From positions 1 through 20,769 of IMG/VR virus record IMGVR_UViG_3300028364_000180: a DNA stretch of 20,769 nucleotides. One strand, given 5' to 3'. The notes under the pieces are model-generated. The model was not told where the DNA came from and searched no databases. It saw nothing but the letters and a program-made list of their open reading frames with translations. Positions 6,960-14,400 of this stretch are shown one piece after another; the first letter of the stretch is position 1, and every line of letters starts with the position of its first letter. A program made the translations under genes and the position numbers. Source of the DNA: a virus.

Positions 6960-6976
6960 CAAAGCGGGACTATACT
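6947..6976 (+). promoter_or_regulatory. Promoter for the capsid gene
   Basis: TAGACA at 6947-6952 (five of six to the -35 consensus), an 18-nt spacer and TATACT at 6971-6976 (five of six to the -10 consensus). The -35 lies inside the end of the scaffold gene. Transcription from about 6983 would give a capsid mRNA leader of about 160 nt. An extra promoter in front of the capsid gene fits its need for the highest expression. Confidence 0.55.
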
Positions 6977-7021
6977 AAGGGCCACAACTCAAAGTAGACC
7001 CCTGATTCAAGTCTTACAGCC

Positions 7022-7047
7022 CCAGTGGATCTTAGCGGATCCGCTGG
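7022..7047 (+). promoter_or_regulatory. Stem-loop in the capsid mRNA leader
   Basis: A 10-bp stem (7022-7031 with 7038-7047, one G-U pair) closes a 6-nt loop. No T-run follows, so it is not an intrinsic terminator. It could stabilise the capsid mRNA 5' region or mark a processing site; this is inference. Confidence 0.5.
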
Positions 7048-7090
7048 CCAACCTGACACAAGACGAGAGGACGGCCAACTCGAACCGACG

Positions 7091-7130
7091 TTGATAATGT
7101 AACTTAATTGTTAATGTTTATTATCATACT
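7091..7130 (+). promoter_or_regulatory. AT-rich leader segment with inverted repeat, before capsid ribosome site
   Basis: This 40-nt stretch is about four-fifths A/T, in contrast to its surroundings. TGATAAT (7092-7098) and ATTATCA (7120-7126) form an inverted repeat with a 21-nt spacer. TTGATA (7091-7096) resembles a -35, but no -10 sits at the correct distance. It is most simply an unstructured translation-enhancing leader next to the AGGAG at 7132-7136; an operator is the alternative. Confidence 0.45.
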
Positions 7131-7144
7131 TAGGAGATACTGAA

Positions 7145-7975
7145 ATGCCTGATACAGCTTTTCAAACCATGTATCGCCAGGAGATGATCCAAGGATTCGA
7201 GAAGCGCCAGTCGCTTGTCCGTAAGACCACTGTCACTAGCGCCGATATCAACGGCAATCAGGCAGTATTCCTTGTAGCAGACTCTGGTGGTGCAACAGCA
7301 GTAAGCCGAGGCGTAGACGGAGACCTTCCAACACGTCCGGATAACCTGAACCAGTACACCGCAACCTTGCAAGAATGGCATGATGTTCCTGAGCGCACGC
7401 GCTTCAACATCTATGCGTCTCAAGGTGACGGCCGTAGACTCATGCAAGAGACTTGTATGAATGTCATCAATCGTAAGATCGATGAAGACATCCACAACGC
7501 TCTTGGACTAGCGACTGTTACTTGGGGCACAGCAGCTCCGGCTACTATCCCGCTAATATCTAAAGCTAAGACCAAGTTAGGCAATGCCTTCGCTGATATG
7601 GACGCGCCAATGTATGCGCTGATTACTCCAGCGTTCCATGCGTACTTGATGTCTTTCCCTCAGTTCACTTCCGCTGATTACGTCCAGATGCCTGGTTGGG
7701 ACAGTGTCCCTAAAGACAAGGCGTTCAGCTGGTATGGCGTGAACTGGATCGTGGATCCCGCACTTCCAGGAGCTGGAACTAATAGCGCGACTTGCTTCAT
7801 GTACTCCATGAACGCAATCGGTCACGCATGCGACACGACCAACCTAAACACGGCAGTAGGCTACGATGACAAGAACGACAAGTCATGGGCCCGTTGCTCA
7901 ACATTCATGGGCAGCAAGCTGCTACAGAACAGTGGTGTAGTGAAAATGCTACATGACGATTCTGCGTTCTCATAA
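7145..7975 (+). CDS. Major capsid protein
   Basis: The protein is 276 residues, on the short side for an HK97-fold podovirus coat protein. It begins 'MPDTAFQTMYRQEMIQGFEKRQSLVRKTT', the typical N-terminal arm, followed by 'GNQAVFLVADSGGATAVSRGVDGDLP', a central helix 'ETCMNVINRKIDEDIHNAL' (the spine helix), 'YALITPAFHAYLMSFPQFTSADYV' and a C-terminal beta-rich domain. This matches the phage capsid family seen in non-enterobacterial T7-like phages. The ribosome site AGGAG (7132-7136) is well spaced. Arginine codons are almost all CGN (10 of 11), which contrasts with neighbouring genes and suggests selection for high expression. Its own promoter and leader lie upstream, and a terminator lies after the next gene. 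Confidence 0.93.
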   Translation: MPDTAFQTMYRQEMIQGFEKRQSLVRKTTVTSADINGNQAVFLVADSGGATAVSRGVDGDLPTRPDNLNQYTATLQEWHDVPERTRFNIYASQGDGRRLMQETCMNVINRKIDEDIHNALGLATVTWGTAAPATIPLISKAKTKLGNAFADMDAPMYALITPAFHAYLMSFPQFTSADYVQMPGWDSVPKDKAFSWYGVNWIVDPALPGAGTNSATCFMYSMNAIGHACDTTNLNTAVGYDDKNDKSWARCSTFMGSKLLQNSGVVKMLHDDSAFS

Positions 7976-7980
7976 GGAGT

Positions 7981-7985
7981 AGGTG
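7981..7985 (+). promoter_or_regulatory. Ribosome site deciding the decoration-gene start
   Basis: AGGTG at 7981-7985 is six bases before the ATG at 7992. An AAGGAG at 7974-7979 lies three bases from the alternative GTG at 7983, too close to use. The pair favours the ATG. Confidence 0.5.
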
Positions 7986-7991
7986 AACCTA

Positions 7992-8552
7992 ATGGCATAT
8001 TCTACTAGCACAGCCCCAGGCTTAATCGCCCAGAAGAATGGATCAAACGGCCGAGCCGTATGGTCTTATGTTTCTGAGGACAGCATTGCGGTCGTCGGTG
8101 TAGCCGGCTACTTCTCCAATGGTGATGACCTCGGTATGAAAGTTGGTGACGTGATTTACGTTACCAACAGCACTACCGGCGGAACCACAATGTCGTTTGT
8201 ATCTGCAGTTACAACCGGTGGTGCCGCAAGCATCTCTGGCGGTTCGCAGAACCTTGGCACAGCCGGCGCGGCCGTCGTTACACCTGGTATCCAGACTGTG
8301 ACGATCAGCCAAGCCACGCAGGTGACAGCTACTATTGCAGAAGCTGGGCTACATGCGGGCCTATTCACAGTCGAACAGACTGGATCAGGCACGGCCGGTC
8401 ACACGCTGACTTTAACTTCCGGCACGTTTGACGGTACTAATAACACCGCCACTCTTAACGCCGTAAACGAGAAGTTGGTAGTGCTCTTTGATGACGCCGG
8501 TAACGGCACCATCATAGTGAACACTGGTGCAGTTGCTTTAAGCTCAGTTTAA
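7992..8552 (+). CDS. Probable capsid decoration / head protein
   Basis: The protein is 186 residues, Gly/Thr/Val-rich, all-beta, with no charged helices. The N-terminal half carries 'AVWSYVSEDSIAVVGVAGYFSNG...LKVGDVIYV'-type spacing (here 'GMKVGDVIYVTN'), a layout common in small proteins encoded right after phage capsid genes. The C-terminal half ('TVTISQATQVTATI...TLNAVNEKLVVLFD') is a second beta-domain. The ATG at 7992 is chosen over the GTG at 7983, because AGGTG at 7981-7985 is spaced correctly for 7992 while AAGGAG is too close to 7983. Like the capsid gene it is followed closely, and the pair ends in a strong terminator, so the two are probably made in large amounts together. Role as a decoration or head fibre protein is inferred. 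Confidence 0.75.
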   Translation: MAYSTSTAPGLIAQKNGSNGRAVWSYVSEDSIAVVGVAGYFSNGDDLGMKVGDVIYVTNSTTGGTTMSFVSAVTTGGAASISGGSQNLGTAGAAVVTPGIQTVTISQATQVTATIAEAGLHAGLFTVEQTGSGTAGHTLTLTSGTFDGTNNTATLNAVNEKLVVLFDDAGNGTIIVNTGAVALSSV

Positions 8553-8581
8553 AGTAACCCAGTGAGCAAGACCCCTTGAGA

Positions 8582-8618
8582 AAGCCTCTGCTGCCAAAAC
8601 GCGGCAGGGGCTTTTTTT
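8582..8618 (+). terminator. Strong intrinsic terminator after the capsid operon
   Basis: A 13-bp stem (8582-8594 with 8601-8613, two G-U pairs) closes a CAAAAC loop and runs into seven T residues (8612-8618). It separates the high-copy head proteins from the low-copy tail genes. No clear promoter follows, so the tail genes probably depend on read-through or on antitermination. Confidence 0.93.
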
Positions 8619-8636
8619 ATAACCCCACGAAATAAT

Positions 8637-8642
8637 AGGAGG
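8637..8642 (+). promoter_or_regulatory. Consensus ribosome site after the terminator
   Basis: A full AGGAGG lies five bases before the ATG at 8648. It is the best ribosome site in the window and may compensate for low mRNA level behind the terminator. Confidence 0.7.
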
Positions 8643-8647
8643 CCGAA

Positions 8648-9109
8648 ATGGCTGACACAGAAGAGAAGAAAACGCGAGAACTCATCCCAGTTAAACCTGG
8701 GGAATTTGGACTGGCCGTCCACCACTACCGTACATTCCACGCCACTATCCCAGCGGGTATGGGCAAGAAGGACTTGGTCAAGGCCGAGATGTGGGATCAC
8801 GTGGCCAGCCAGTTGCAAATGTACAACGAGATACGAGCTATCGCTGAGGACGGAGCATGGGTGGCGCACTTGATAGTCACGTTCAGGCACGCCAACAAAG
8901 CGATGGTAGAAATAATAAACTTCACCGAGCTAGAGAAAGTCAGCTACGAAGAGCGGGCCGGACTGGGTAAGTTTGAAGTCAAGCAGCGCGGTGTGAAAAA
9001 GTGGTGTATTATCGACAACACTGACGGCACAGTCGTGCAAGAGCTGATCCCGACACAGGGGGAGGCGTACAAGAAGCTAGACGAACATCTAGCTGTTCTC
9101 AATAGATAG
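8648..9109 (+). CDS. Conserved phage virion-cluster protein of unknown function
   Basis: The protein is 153 residues. A charged start is followed by 'AVHHYRTFHATIPAG...LVKAEMWDHVASQLQMYNEIRAIAEDGAWVAHLIVT' (residues about 24-80): a mixed segment, then a short barrel-like unit with an 'EDGAWVA.L.V' strand that is common in small proteins encoded next to podovirus tail genes. The C-terminal part is 'KWCIIDNTDGTVVQELIPTQGEAYKKLDEHL', another alpha/beta segment. No catalytic motif is seen. It has an excellent ribosome site (AGGAGG, 8637-8642) and is the first gene after the terminator. Its link to the tail or head is inferred from place. Confidence 0.75.
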   Translation: MADTEEKKTRELIPVKPGEFGLAVHHYRTFHATIPAGMGKKDLVKAEMWDHVASQLQMYNEIRAIAEDGAWVAHLIVTFRHANKAMVEIINFTELEKVSYEERAGLGKFEVKQRGVKKWCIIDNTDGTVVQELIPTQGEAYKKLDEHLAVLNR

Positions 9110-9116
9110 GTAAACT

Positions 9117-11474
9117 ATGGCCGCCTCCAAGCTACTGATATACAACAACGCTCTCCAAATACTAGGCGAGCGAAGGTTATCAAACCCTACGGAGGATCGA
9201 GAACCTCGGTACGTGCTCGACCAGGCGTACGAGCTCGACCTTGTGGAGCACTGCTTGGAGGTGGCTAAACCTAGATTCTCCGTGAATAGTGCCAAGCTGG
9301 CCAGTCCAGCAGCCAGCACCGTCCACGGCCTAGACAGCGTGTATAGCCTTCCGTCAGACTACATCTCCACCCTCGGGGAAGCAGGTCTGCACGGCTCTAA
9401 TGGGTCTTTCTTCTCTGACGAAGATTTCCAGAACCCAGTAGACCGATACATCATCGAGAACCGGACAGTCGCCACTGATGTGGCAACGAACCTCTGGATC
9501 CGGTACATCTCAAAATCCCGACCGCTCTCTTCTTGGACGCCTACGTTCGCCAGACTTGTTTCGGCGTACTTAGCCAGAGAGACCGCCAGTCGGTTAAACC
9601 CTAGCCGGATCGAGATAGCTGAGGCCGCGTATCAATCTGCGCTGGCCAAGTGCATCGAGCTTGAGGGCGTCAAAGAAAATGACGTGATTCCTCAGGCACC
9701 GGCCGCGAGCTTGTCGGCGGACCAGCTGACAATCTACAATCAGGCTGCCGCAGCGTTAGGCCGACCTGAGTTTAGAAGCGTGAACAACGGGTCCAGCCTA
9801 CGACTGGCAATGGATTCGATCTATACCATCGCGGTCGAAGCCAGCTTGGAAGAGGTCAAGCCTCGGTTTGCGGTCCTTAGTGCGAGGCTAGGGACGCCAG
9901 CTACCAGCTCAGTCCACGGTTTAGACAGCGTGTATACGCTTCCCTCCGACTATTTATCCACTCTGGGTGACCAAGGCGTGCACGGGGCCAACGGTTCTTT
10001 CTTCTCTGACGAAGATTTCCAGAACCCAGTAGACCGATACGTCATAGAAGCCCGAACGGTGGCGACAGATATCCCAACTAATTTGTGGATCCGGTATATA
10101 TCCAACGATGTGGCTGAGTCCGTTTGGACCCCATCATTCCGAGAAGTAGTATCTCTGCGTATCGCGCTGCTTATTGCTAAGCGGTTCTCCCCAGAAGGAG
10201 AGGCCGGCATAGCCGAGATGGTTACCGTTGCGACAGAGAAGTCTATCCAACGTGAAGGCATTAAAGAGAATGCACCTCTGCCGCAGGCACCGGCCGCAAG
10301 CCTGTCAGCCGAGCAGCTGCAGATATACAACTCCGCAGCAGCTATGCTGGCCCAGCCAGAGTTTAGGCACGGGGACGATGGATCCGCACTTAGGCTGGCA
10401 ATGGATTCAGTGTACGCACTGGCCGAGGATGACCTTCTCGAGACCATCAAACCGAAGTTTGCCACTCGGGTCGTATCTCTAACCGGCGGCAGCCCTTCGG
10501 CTATCCACGGGTACGACAATGTGTTCGACCTGCCCGCGGATTTTAAGAACATCTGCGAGCTGTGGTCAGACGAGAACCTAGAAGTTCCTATCACTCGGTA
10601 CTTTCTAGAAGATGACAAGATCGCTATCGACGGCTACGCCACCGCGTATATCCGGTACATCATCGGAACGACTGCTGAGTCCGCGTGGTCCCCGTTATTT
10701 AAGAAAGCCATGTCGGCCTACATCGCCAACGAGCTGGCGTATCGGTACGTCGAGAGGCTTCCTGCCCAAAACATAGCTGAGGCTCTTAAAGAGCGCGTGG
10801 GACTGGCGGTCCAAGTAGATGGCGCTAAAGAACCATCGATGCGACCAATATCCGGCACACGGACACTGGACGACACCTACCGAGCTTTGTACAACAAGGC
10901 CCTGCAGATGCTGAGGCTTCCCCAGTTGGTGTCCAACACTGACGAATCTGAGCGCAAAGTTGCTCTGGATTACGCCCTTGACAACAAGGCCGTGGAGACC
11001 GTGTTCGAGCTGATATCTTGGGGGTTCTTGTACAAGACCGCGGAACTGGCACCAGATGGAGCCGAGACCCCGACAGTGGGGTTCGATTACTCGTACGCTG
11101 TGCCAGCCGATATGATTCGCATCGACAAGTTGTCTGCTGATGAGTACTTCCGATACCCAGTCAACTACGCGAGAGAGGGCGGGTACTTCGAGACTGACGC
11201 CACAACTCTGTACATCCGGTATCTATCAAACGAGCAAACGACAACGCCGAGTACTTGGCCCACTTACATTTACAACCTAGTGGCAGCTGAGCTGGCCAGA
11301 GCTTGTGCGCACCTCCCGAACGCAGATATGAAGAATGCCGAGTTTAAGTACCAAGAATACAAAGGAGAGGCGTTCAGCACCGATGCCCAGCGCAACCCAC
11401 CTCAAGTCATTGCCGAGGGGAGCTGGACAAGGGCCAGAAGCACGTGGCCGACCAGACGATATCAGAGGCCATAG
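9117..11474 (+). CDS. Tail adaptor: four fused copies of tail tubular protein A
   Basis: The protein is 785 residues, whereas the normal tail tubular protein A (T7 gp11-like adaptor that joins portal to nozzle) is about 200. Four homologous units lie in a row. Each opens with an '.IYN.A...L' helix (Tyr at 9, 207, 404 and 592), then 'LE.VKPRFA...A.L', then 'S.VHGLDSVY.LPSDY' or its variant, then an 'NPVDRY.IE..TVATD..TNLWIRYIS' strand, then 'W.P.F...VS..IA...A.R'. Units 1 and 2 are most alike and share an exact 45-nt DNA match. Units 2 and 3 follow the same linker (PQAPAASLSADQL or PQAPAASLSAEQL). Unit 4 is the most different and carries the C-terminal tail. Nothing is frameshifted or broken. 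The chain is assigned to the connector by family and by position directly before the nozzle. Confidence 0.9.
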   Translation: MAASKLLIYNNALQILGERRLSNPTEDREPRYVLDQAYELDLVEHCLEVAKPRFSVNSAKLASPAASTVHGLDSVYSLPSDYISTLGEAGLHGSNGSFFSDEDFQNPVDRYIIENRTVATDVATNLWIRYISKSRPLSSWTPTFARLVSAYLARETASRLNPSRIEIAEAAYQSALAKCIELEGVKENDVIPQAPAASLSADQLTIYNQAAAALGRPEFRSVNNGSSLRLAMDSIYTIAVEASLEEVKPRFAVLSARLGTPATSSVHGLDSVYTLPSDYLSTLGDQGVHGANGSFFSDEDFQNPVDRYVIEARTVATDIPTNLWIRYISNDVAESVWTPSFREVVSLRIALLIAKRFSPEGEAGIAEMVTVATEKSIQREGIKENAPLPQAPAASLSAEQLQIYNSAAAMLAQPEFRHGDDGSALRLAMDSVYALAEDDLLETIKPKFATRVVSLTGGSPSAIHGYDNVFDLPADFKNICELWSDENLEVPITRYFLEDDKIAIDGYATAYIRYIIGTTAESAWSPLFKKAMSAYIANELAYRYVERLPAQNIAEALKERVGLAVQVDGAKEPSMRPISGTRTLDDTYRALYNKALQMLRLPQLVSNTDESERKVALDYALDNKAVETVFELISWGFLYKTAELAPDGAETPTVGFDYSYAVPADMIRIDKLSADEYFRYPVNYAREGGYFETDATTLYIRYLSNEQTTTPSTWPTYIYNLVAAELARACAHLPNADMKNAEFKYQEYKGEAFSTDAQRNPPQVIAEGSWTRARSTWPTRRYQRP
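9132..9725 (+). repeat. Adaptor unit 1 of 4
   Basis: Residues about 6-203 of the adaptor. The '.IYN' helix starts at Tyr9. It shares 'HGLDSVYSLPSDYISTL' and 'FFSDEDFQNPVDRYIIE' with unit 2. Confidence 0.85.
9405..10040 (+). repeat. Exact 45-nt direct repeat inside the adaptor gene (9405-9449 and 9996-10040)
   Basis: The two 45-nt stretches are identical, spaced 591 nt (197 codons) apart and in the same frame, while flanking codons for equal or similar residues have drifted. This points to a recent duplication or gene conversion limited to this loop. Confidence 0.9.
9726..10316 (+). repeat. Adaptor unit 2 of 4
   Basis: Residues about 204-400. It is closest to unit 1 in the middle and closest to unit 3 at its start (SADQLTIYNQAAAALG against SAEQLQIYNSAAAMLA), which suggests stepwise duplication or exchange between units. 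Confidence 0.85.
10317..10880 (+). repeat. Adaptor unit 3 of 4
   Basis: Residues about 401-588. It keeps 'IHGYDNVFDLPADF' and 'ITRYFLEDDKIAIDG' in place of the unit 1/2 versions and lacks the 'HGSNGSFFSDEDF' loop, so it is shorter there. Confidence 0.8.
10881..11474 (+). repeat. Adaptor unit 4 of 4
   Basis: Residues about 589-785. It is the most diverged unit but keeps 'ALYNKALQML', 'YSYAVPADMIRIDKL', 'RYPVNY', 'LYIRYLS' and 'VAAELARACAHL'. It ends in a charged, flexible tail (SWTRARSTWPTRRYQRP). Confidence 0.8.
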
Positions 11475-11477
11475 AGA

Positions 11478-14400
11478 ATGAGCCGCACCTATACTAATAA
11501 ATTCAACCGTGGTGAAGTCGATGAAGGCGTCATGGCCCGCGACGACATCGAGCGCGTAAACAACTCTGCGACTCTGGTGGACAACTGGATGCCTGCCCGT
11601 GTTGGTACGATGCGCACTCGGCCTGGGACCGAGTTCTTGGGCACAGCCAAAGTGAACGGAGCGCACTTCTTAATGCCATTCGTAGATGATGGCACGGTCC
11701 CTACGATCCTAGAGTTCTCTCAGTCCACAGCTAATCCAAGTGTGGAGTCTGTCCGGTTCTGGATCAATGGGATATTAGCTCAGGTGACAGCCACGACGGA
11801 CACTATCACCAACGGTGCTTTTGCCTCAAACATAACCGGCTGGACCGATGCGTCAACTGGATCCGGAGCGGAAGGAATAGCTCACGAGCCAACCACCCAG
11901 AGGATGCTTATTCAGGGCGGGCCAGGTGATGGGGACTGGGGAAGAGCCTATCAGACCCTTACCTGCTCAGCAGGCGAGAGGACACTAAGGATAGAAGTAT
12001 CCGAGTCCCCCATACTTTGCCAGCTCGGCACAGGCGGAGCCCTTACGTCGGACATATTCGAGGGGTACTTAGGGTTTGGGGTGCACCTCCTCACTTGGAC
12101 TTCTGACGGATCCGACACCACTCTCACTCTTTCTAACTTCGCGGGGTACGCCGCGTTTGTAGACAACATCGCGTATGACGGGGTGGGTGAGTTAACTCTT
12201 ACCGGCAATATGGCCACAGATACTACAACCACCGCGATCACCTTAGACACCTTGCGGTACACCCAGATCAACGACGTGATGTTCATAGTCGACGGTGGGT
12301 ACGAGATAAACGGGTTCAGCTGGCCCTTCTGGATTATAAAAAGACTAGGGCAGAAGTCCTGGTCCTTTGAGCTGCCAGATATAACAGATGGGCCATTCGG
12401 CAATATCAATGTGACCTCCACTACTCTGGCGCCGTCAGCTGTGAATGGGAACATCACACTGACTGCCAGCTCCGCCATATTTGACACTACTAAATCAGTG
12501 CTGAAAACATACCAGCTGCTACACGGGGATGTTTATGGGAAGGCGCAAGTCATGTCCGTGGTCTCTCCGACGGTGGCTAATGCCCGAGTGCTTGAGTCTT
12601 TCGGTGGGACCGGTGCAGTCAAAGAGTGGTGGGAAGGATTATTCGCGCCGTACCTACCATCCCCTACAGCTGTTGAGGTGTACGAAGGCCGGCTCTGGCT
12701 GGCTGGTGGAGCTAGGCTGTACGGATCTGTCTCAGACCTTTACACGTCGTTTGATGAGCTCCTAGAGGGCAACTCCGCCTCTATTATTAAGACCATAGGC
12801 TTTGGGCCTGTTCAAGACGTAGCGTGGCTCCTAGGCGGCGACGTGCTGCTGTTGGGCCTTAGCTCAGAAGAGGTGCAGGTGAAGTCCAATGGTGATTTCA
12901 ACCCGCTGAACGCAAACAACGCGAACGTCAAGCGAGGAACCAACAAGGGGTCCGCTGAGGTCCGTCCGGCTGTCGTGGATCAGATTGTTTATTTTGTTAA
13001 CCGCAGCCTGCTTAAACTATTTGCACTCAGCGGCCTGAAGGGTGAGCAGATATCTGCTAACGACACTACAATCCTACACCCAGACATCTGCGCCCCAGGC
13101 ATAAAGAAGTTAATCTACTCGAGCGAGCCAGAGCCGAGGATGTACTGCTTGCTGACTAACGGTGAGCTACGAGTCCTACTGTTTGATAATGTTGAAGATG
13201 TGACCGCGTGGTCTAGGATAACCCTAGGCGGGGGCGGGACCGTGGAGGATATAACATCAGCTCCGACTGCTGCTGAGGATGAGATATATATGGTGGTGGA
13301 GCGGGACGGCGTCCGGTACATAGAGCGCCTCGCTAAGTTTTCTCAAAGCCGCGGAGAGACCGACTCTAGGCACTACGACTCACACGTGTACAAACGCTCC
13401 CCTGGGGGGACTTTCGACGGTCTAGACCACCTAGAGGGGCTGGACGTCTACGTCTGGGCCGATGGGGTGGAGAAAGGAGCCGCAACAGTTTCGAGCGGCC
13501 AGATCACATTAGCTTCATCCGGATGGACCGATGTCGTGGTGGGGCTTCGCCCGACTGCCACATGGACCAGCAACAGGCTGAGCCGGTATGTAGAAAAAAC
13601 GGTCCTCAATTACCGCAAGCGGGTAGTCCAGATAGGGCTAGTCATGCGGTCCGTCGCGCTTAGGAATTTACTGTACGGGTCAGACGTGAACCGGCTGCAA
13701 CCGATGCCAGACATCGACGAGGGCCGACCAAGGGCACCTACCACTGAGCCAGAGCCTACTATCGTGGGGAGTCTCACGGGTGGTTTAACGATCAATGGCA
13801 TGGAGCAGTACGACGGGCCAGGTTCTTACCTTCTCTGCGCCACCAATTCGACCGCGTTCACCGACGAGTCTCGCCGGCAACAAGCTGCAGTGAACGTGGG
13901 CGGGCCAATATCCAGCGGCGGCGTGAACTGGGTAGTGGGCGGCAACACCGACTCGAACGGTAATATGCAAAATTTAATTCAAGTGAATCCCAGCGTCGCA
14001 TCGGTCACTGCTTTTGACTTCGACGACATGCCAGGGGGCGGTGCGGGGTACCCCTCGCTGGCATACGACAACGTGGTTGATGAGTACCTGTACGCCTACA
14101 CCAACCTCACTCCTAACTTCACCAGGTATGACATCGGCGCGGGGACTTGGTCTACCTTAGCCAATGCCCCTACTACCGGTATTTTCAAGTCCGACATACA
14201 AACCTATAACGGTAAAGTTTACCTGTACGGGGCTCAGCAAAGCACGAGCACAGGAGGGTTCTATGTGTACGATATCGCCACGGACACGTGGTCCACGTTA
14301 ACTCCCGTATCACCCCCTACGCTCAAGCGTTCCCCGACAACGGCACTGCCGAAGACTGGCGCCGGCGCAGGTAAATTTTACATGTTAGAGGGAGCGGACA

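Noticed and set aside
7022-7047. Hairpin before the capsid gene as a terminator
   Set aside because: No T-run follows the stem.
7983-7991. GTG start for the decoration gene
   Set aside because: The ribosome site is only three bases away; the ATG at 7992 has better spacing.
9950-10618. 222-codon open frame on the minus strand
   Set aside because: It is a shadow of the adaptor repeats, with Ser/Arg-rich product and no neighbours on that strand.
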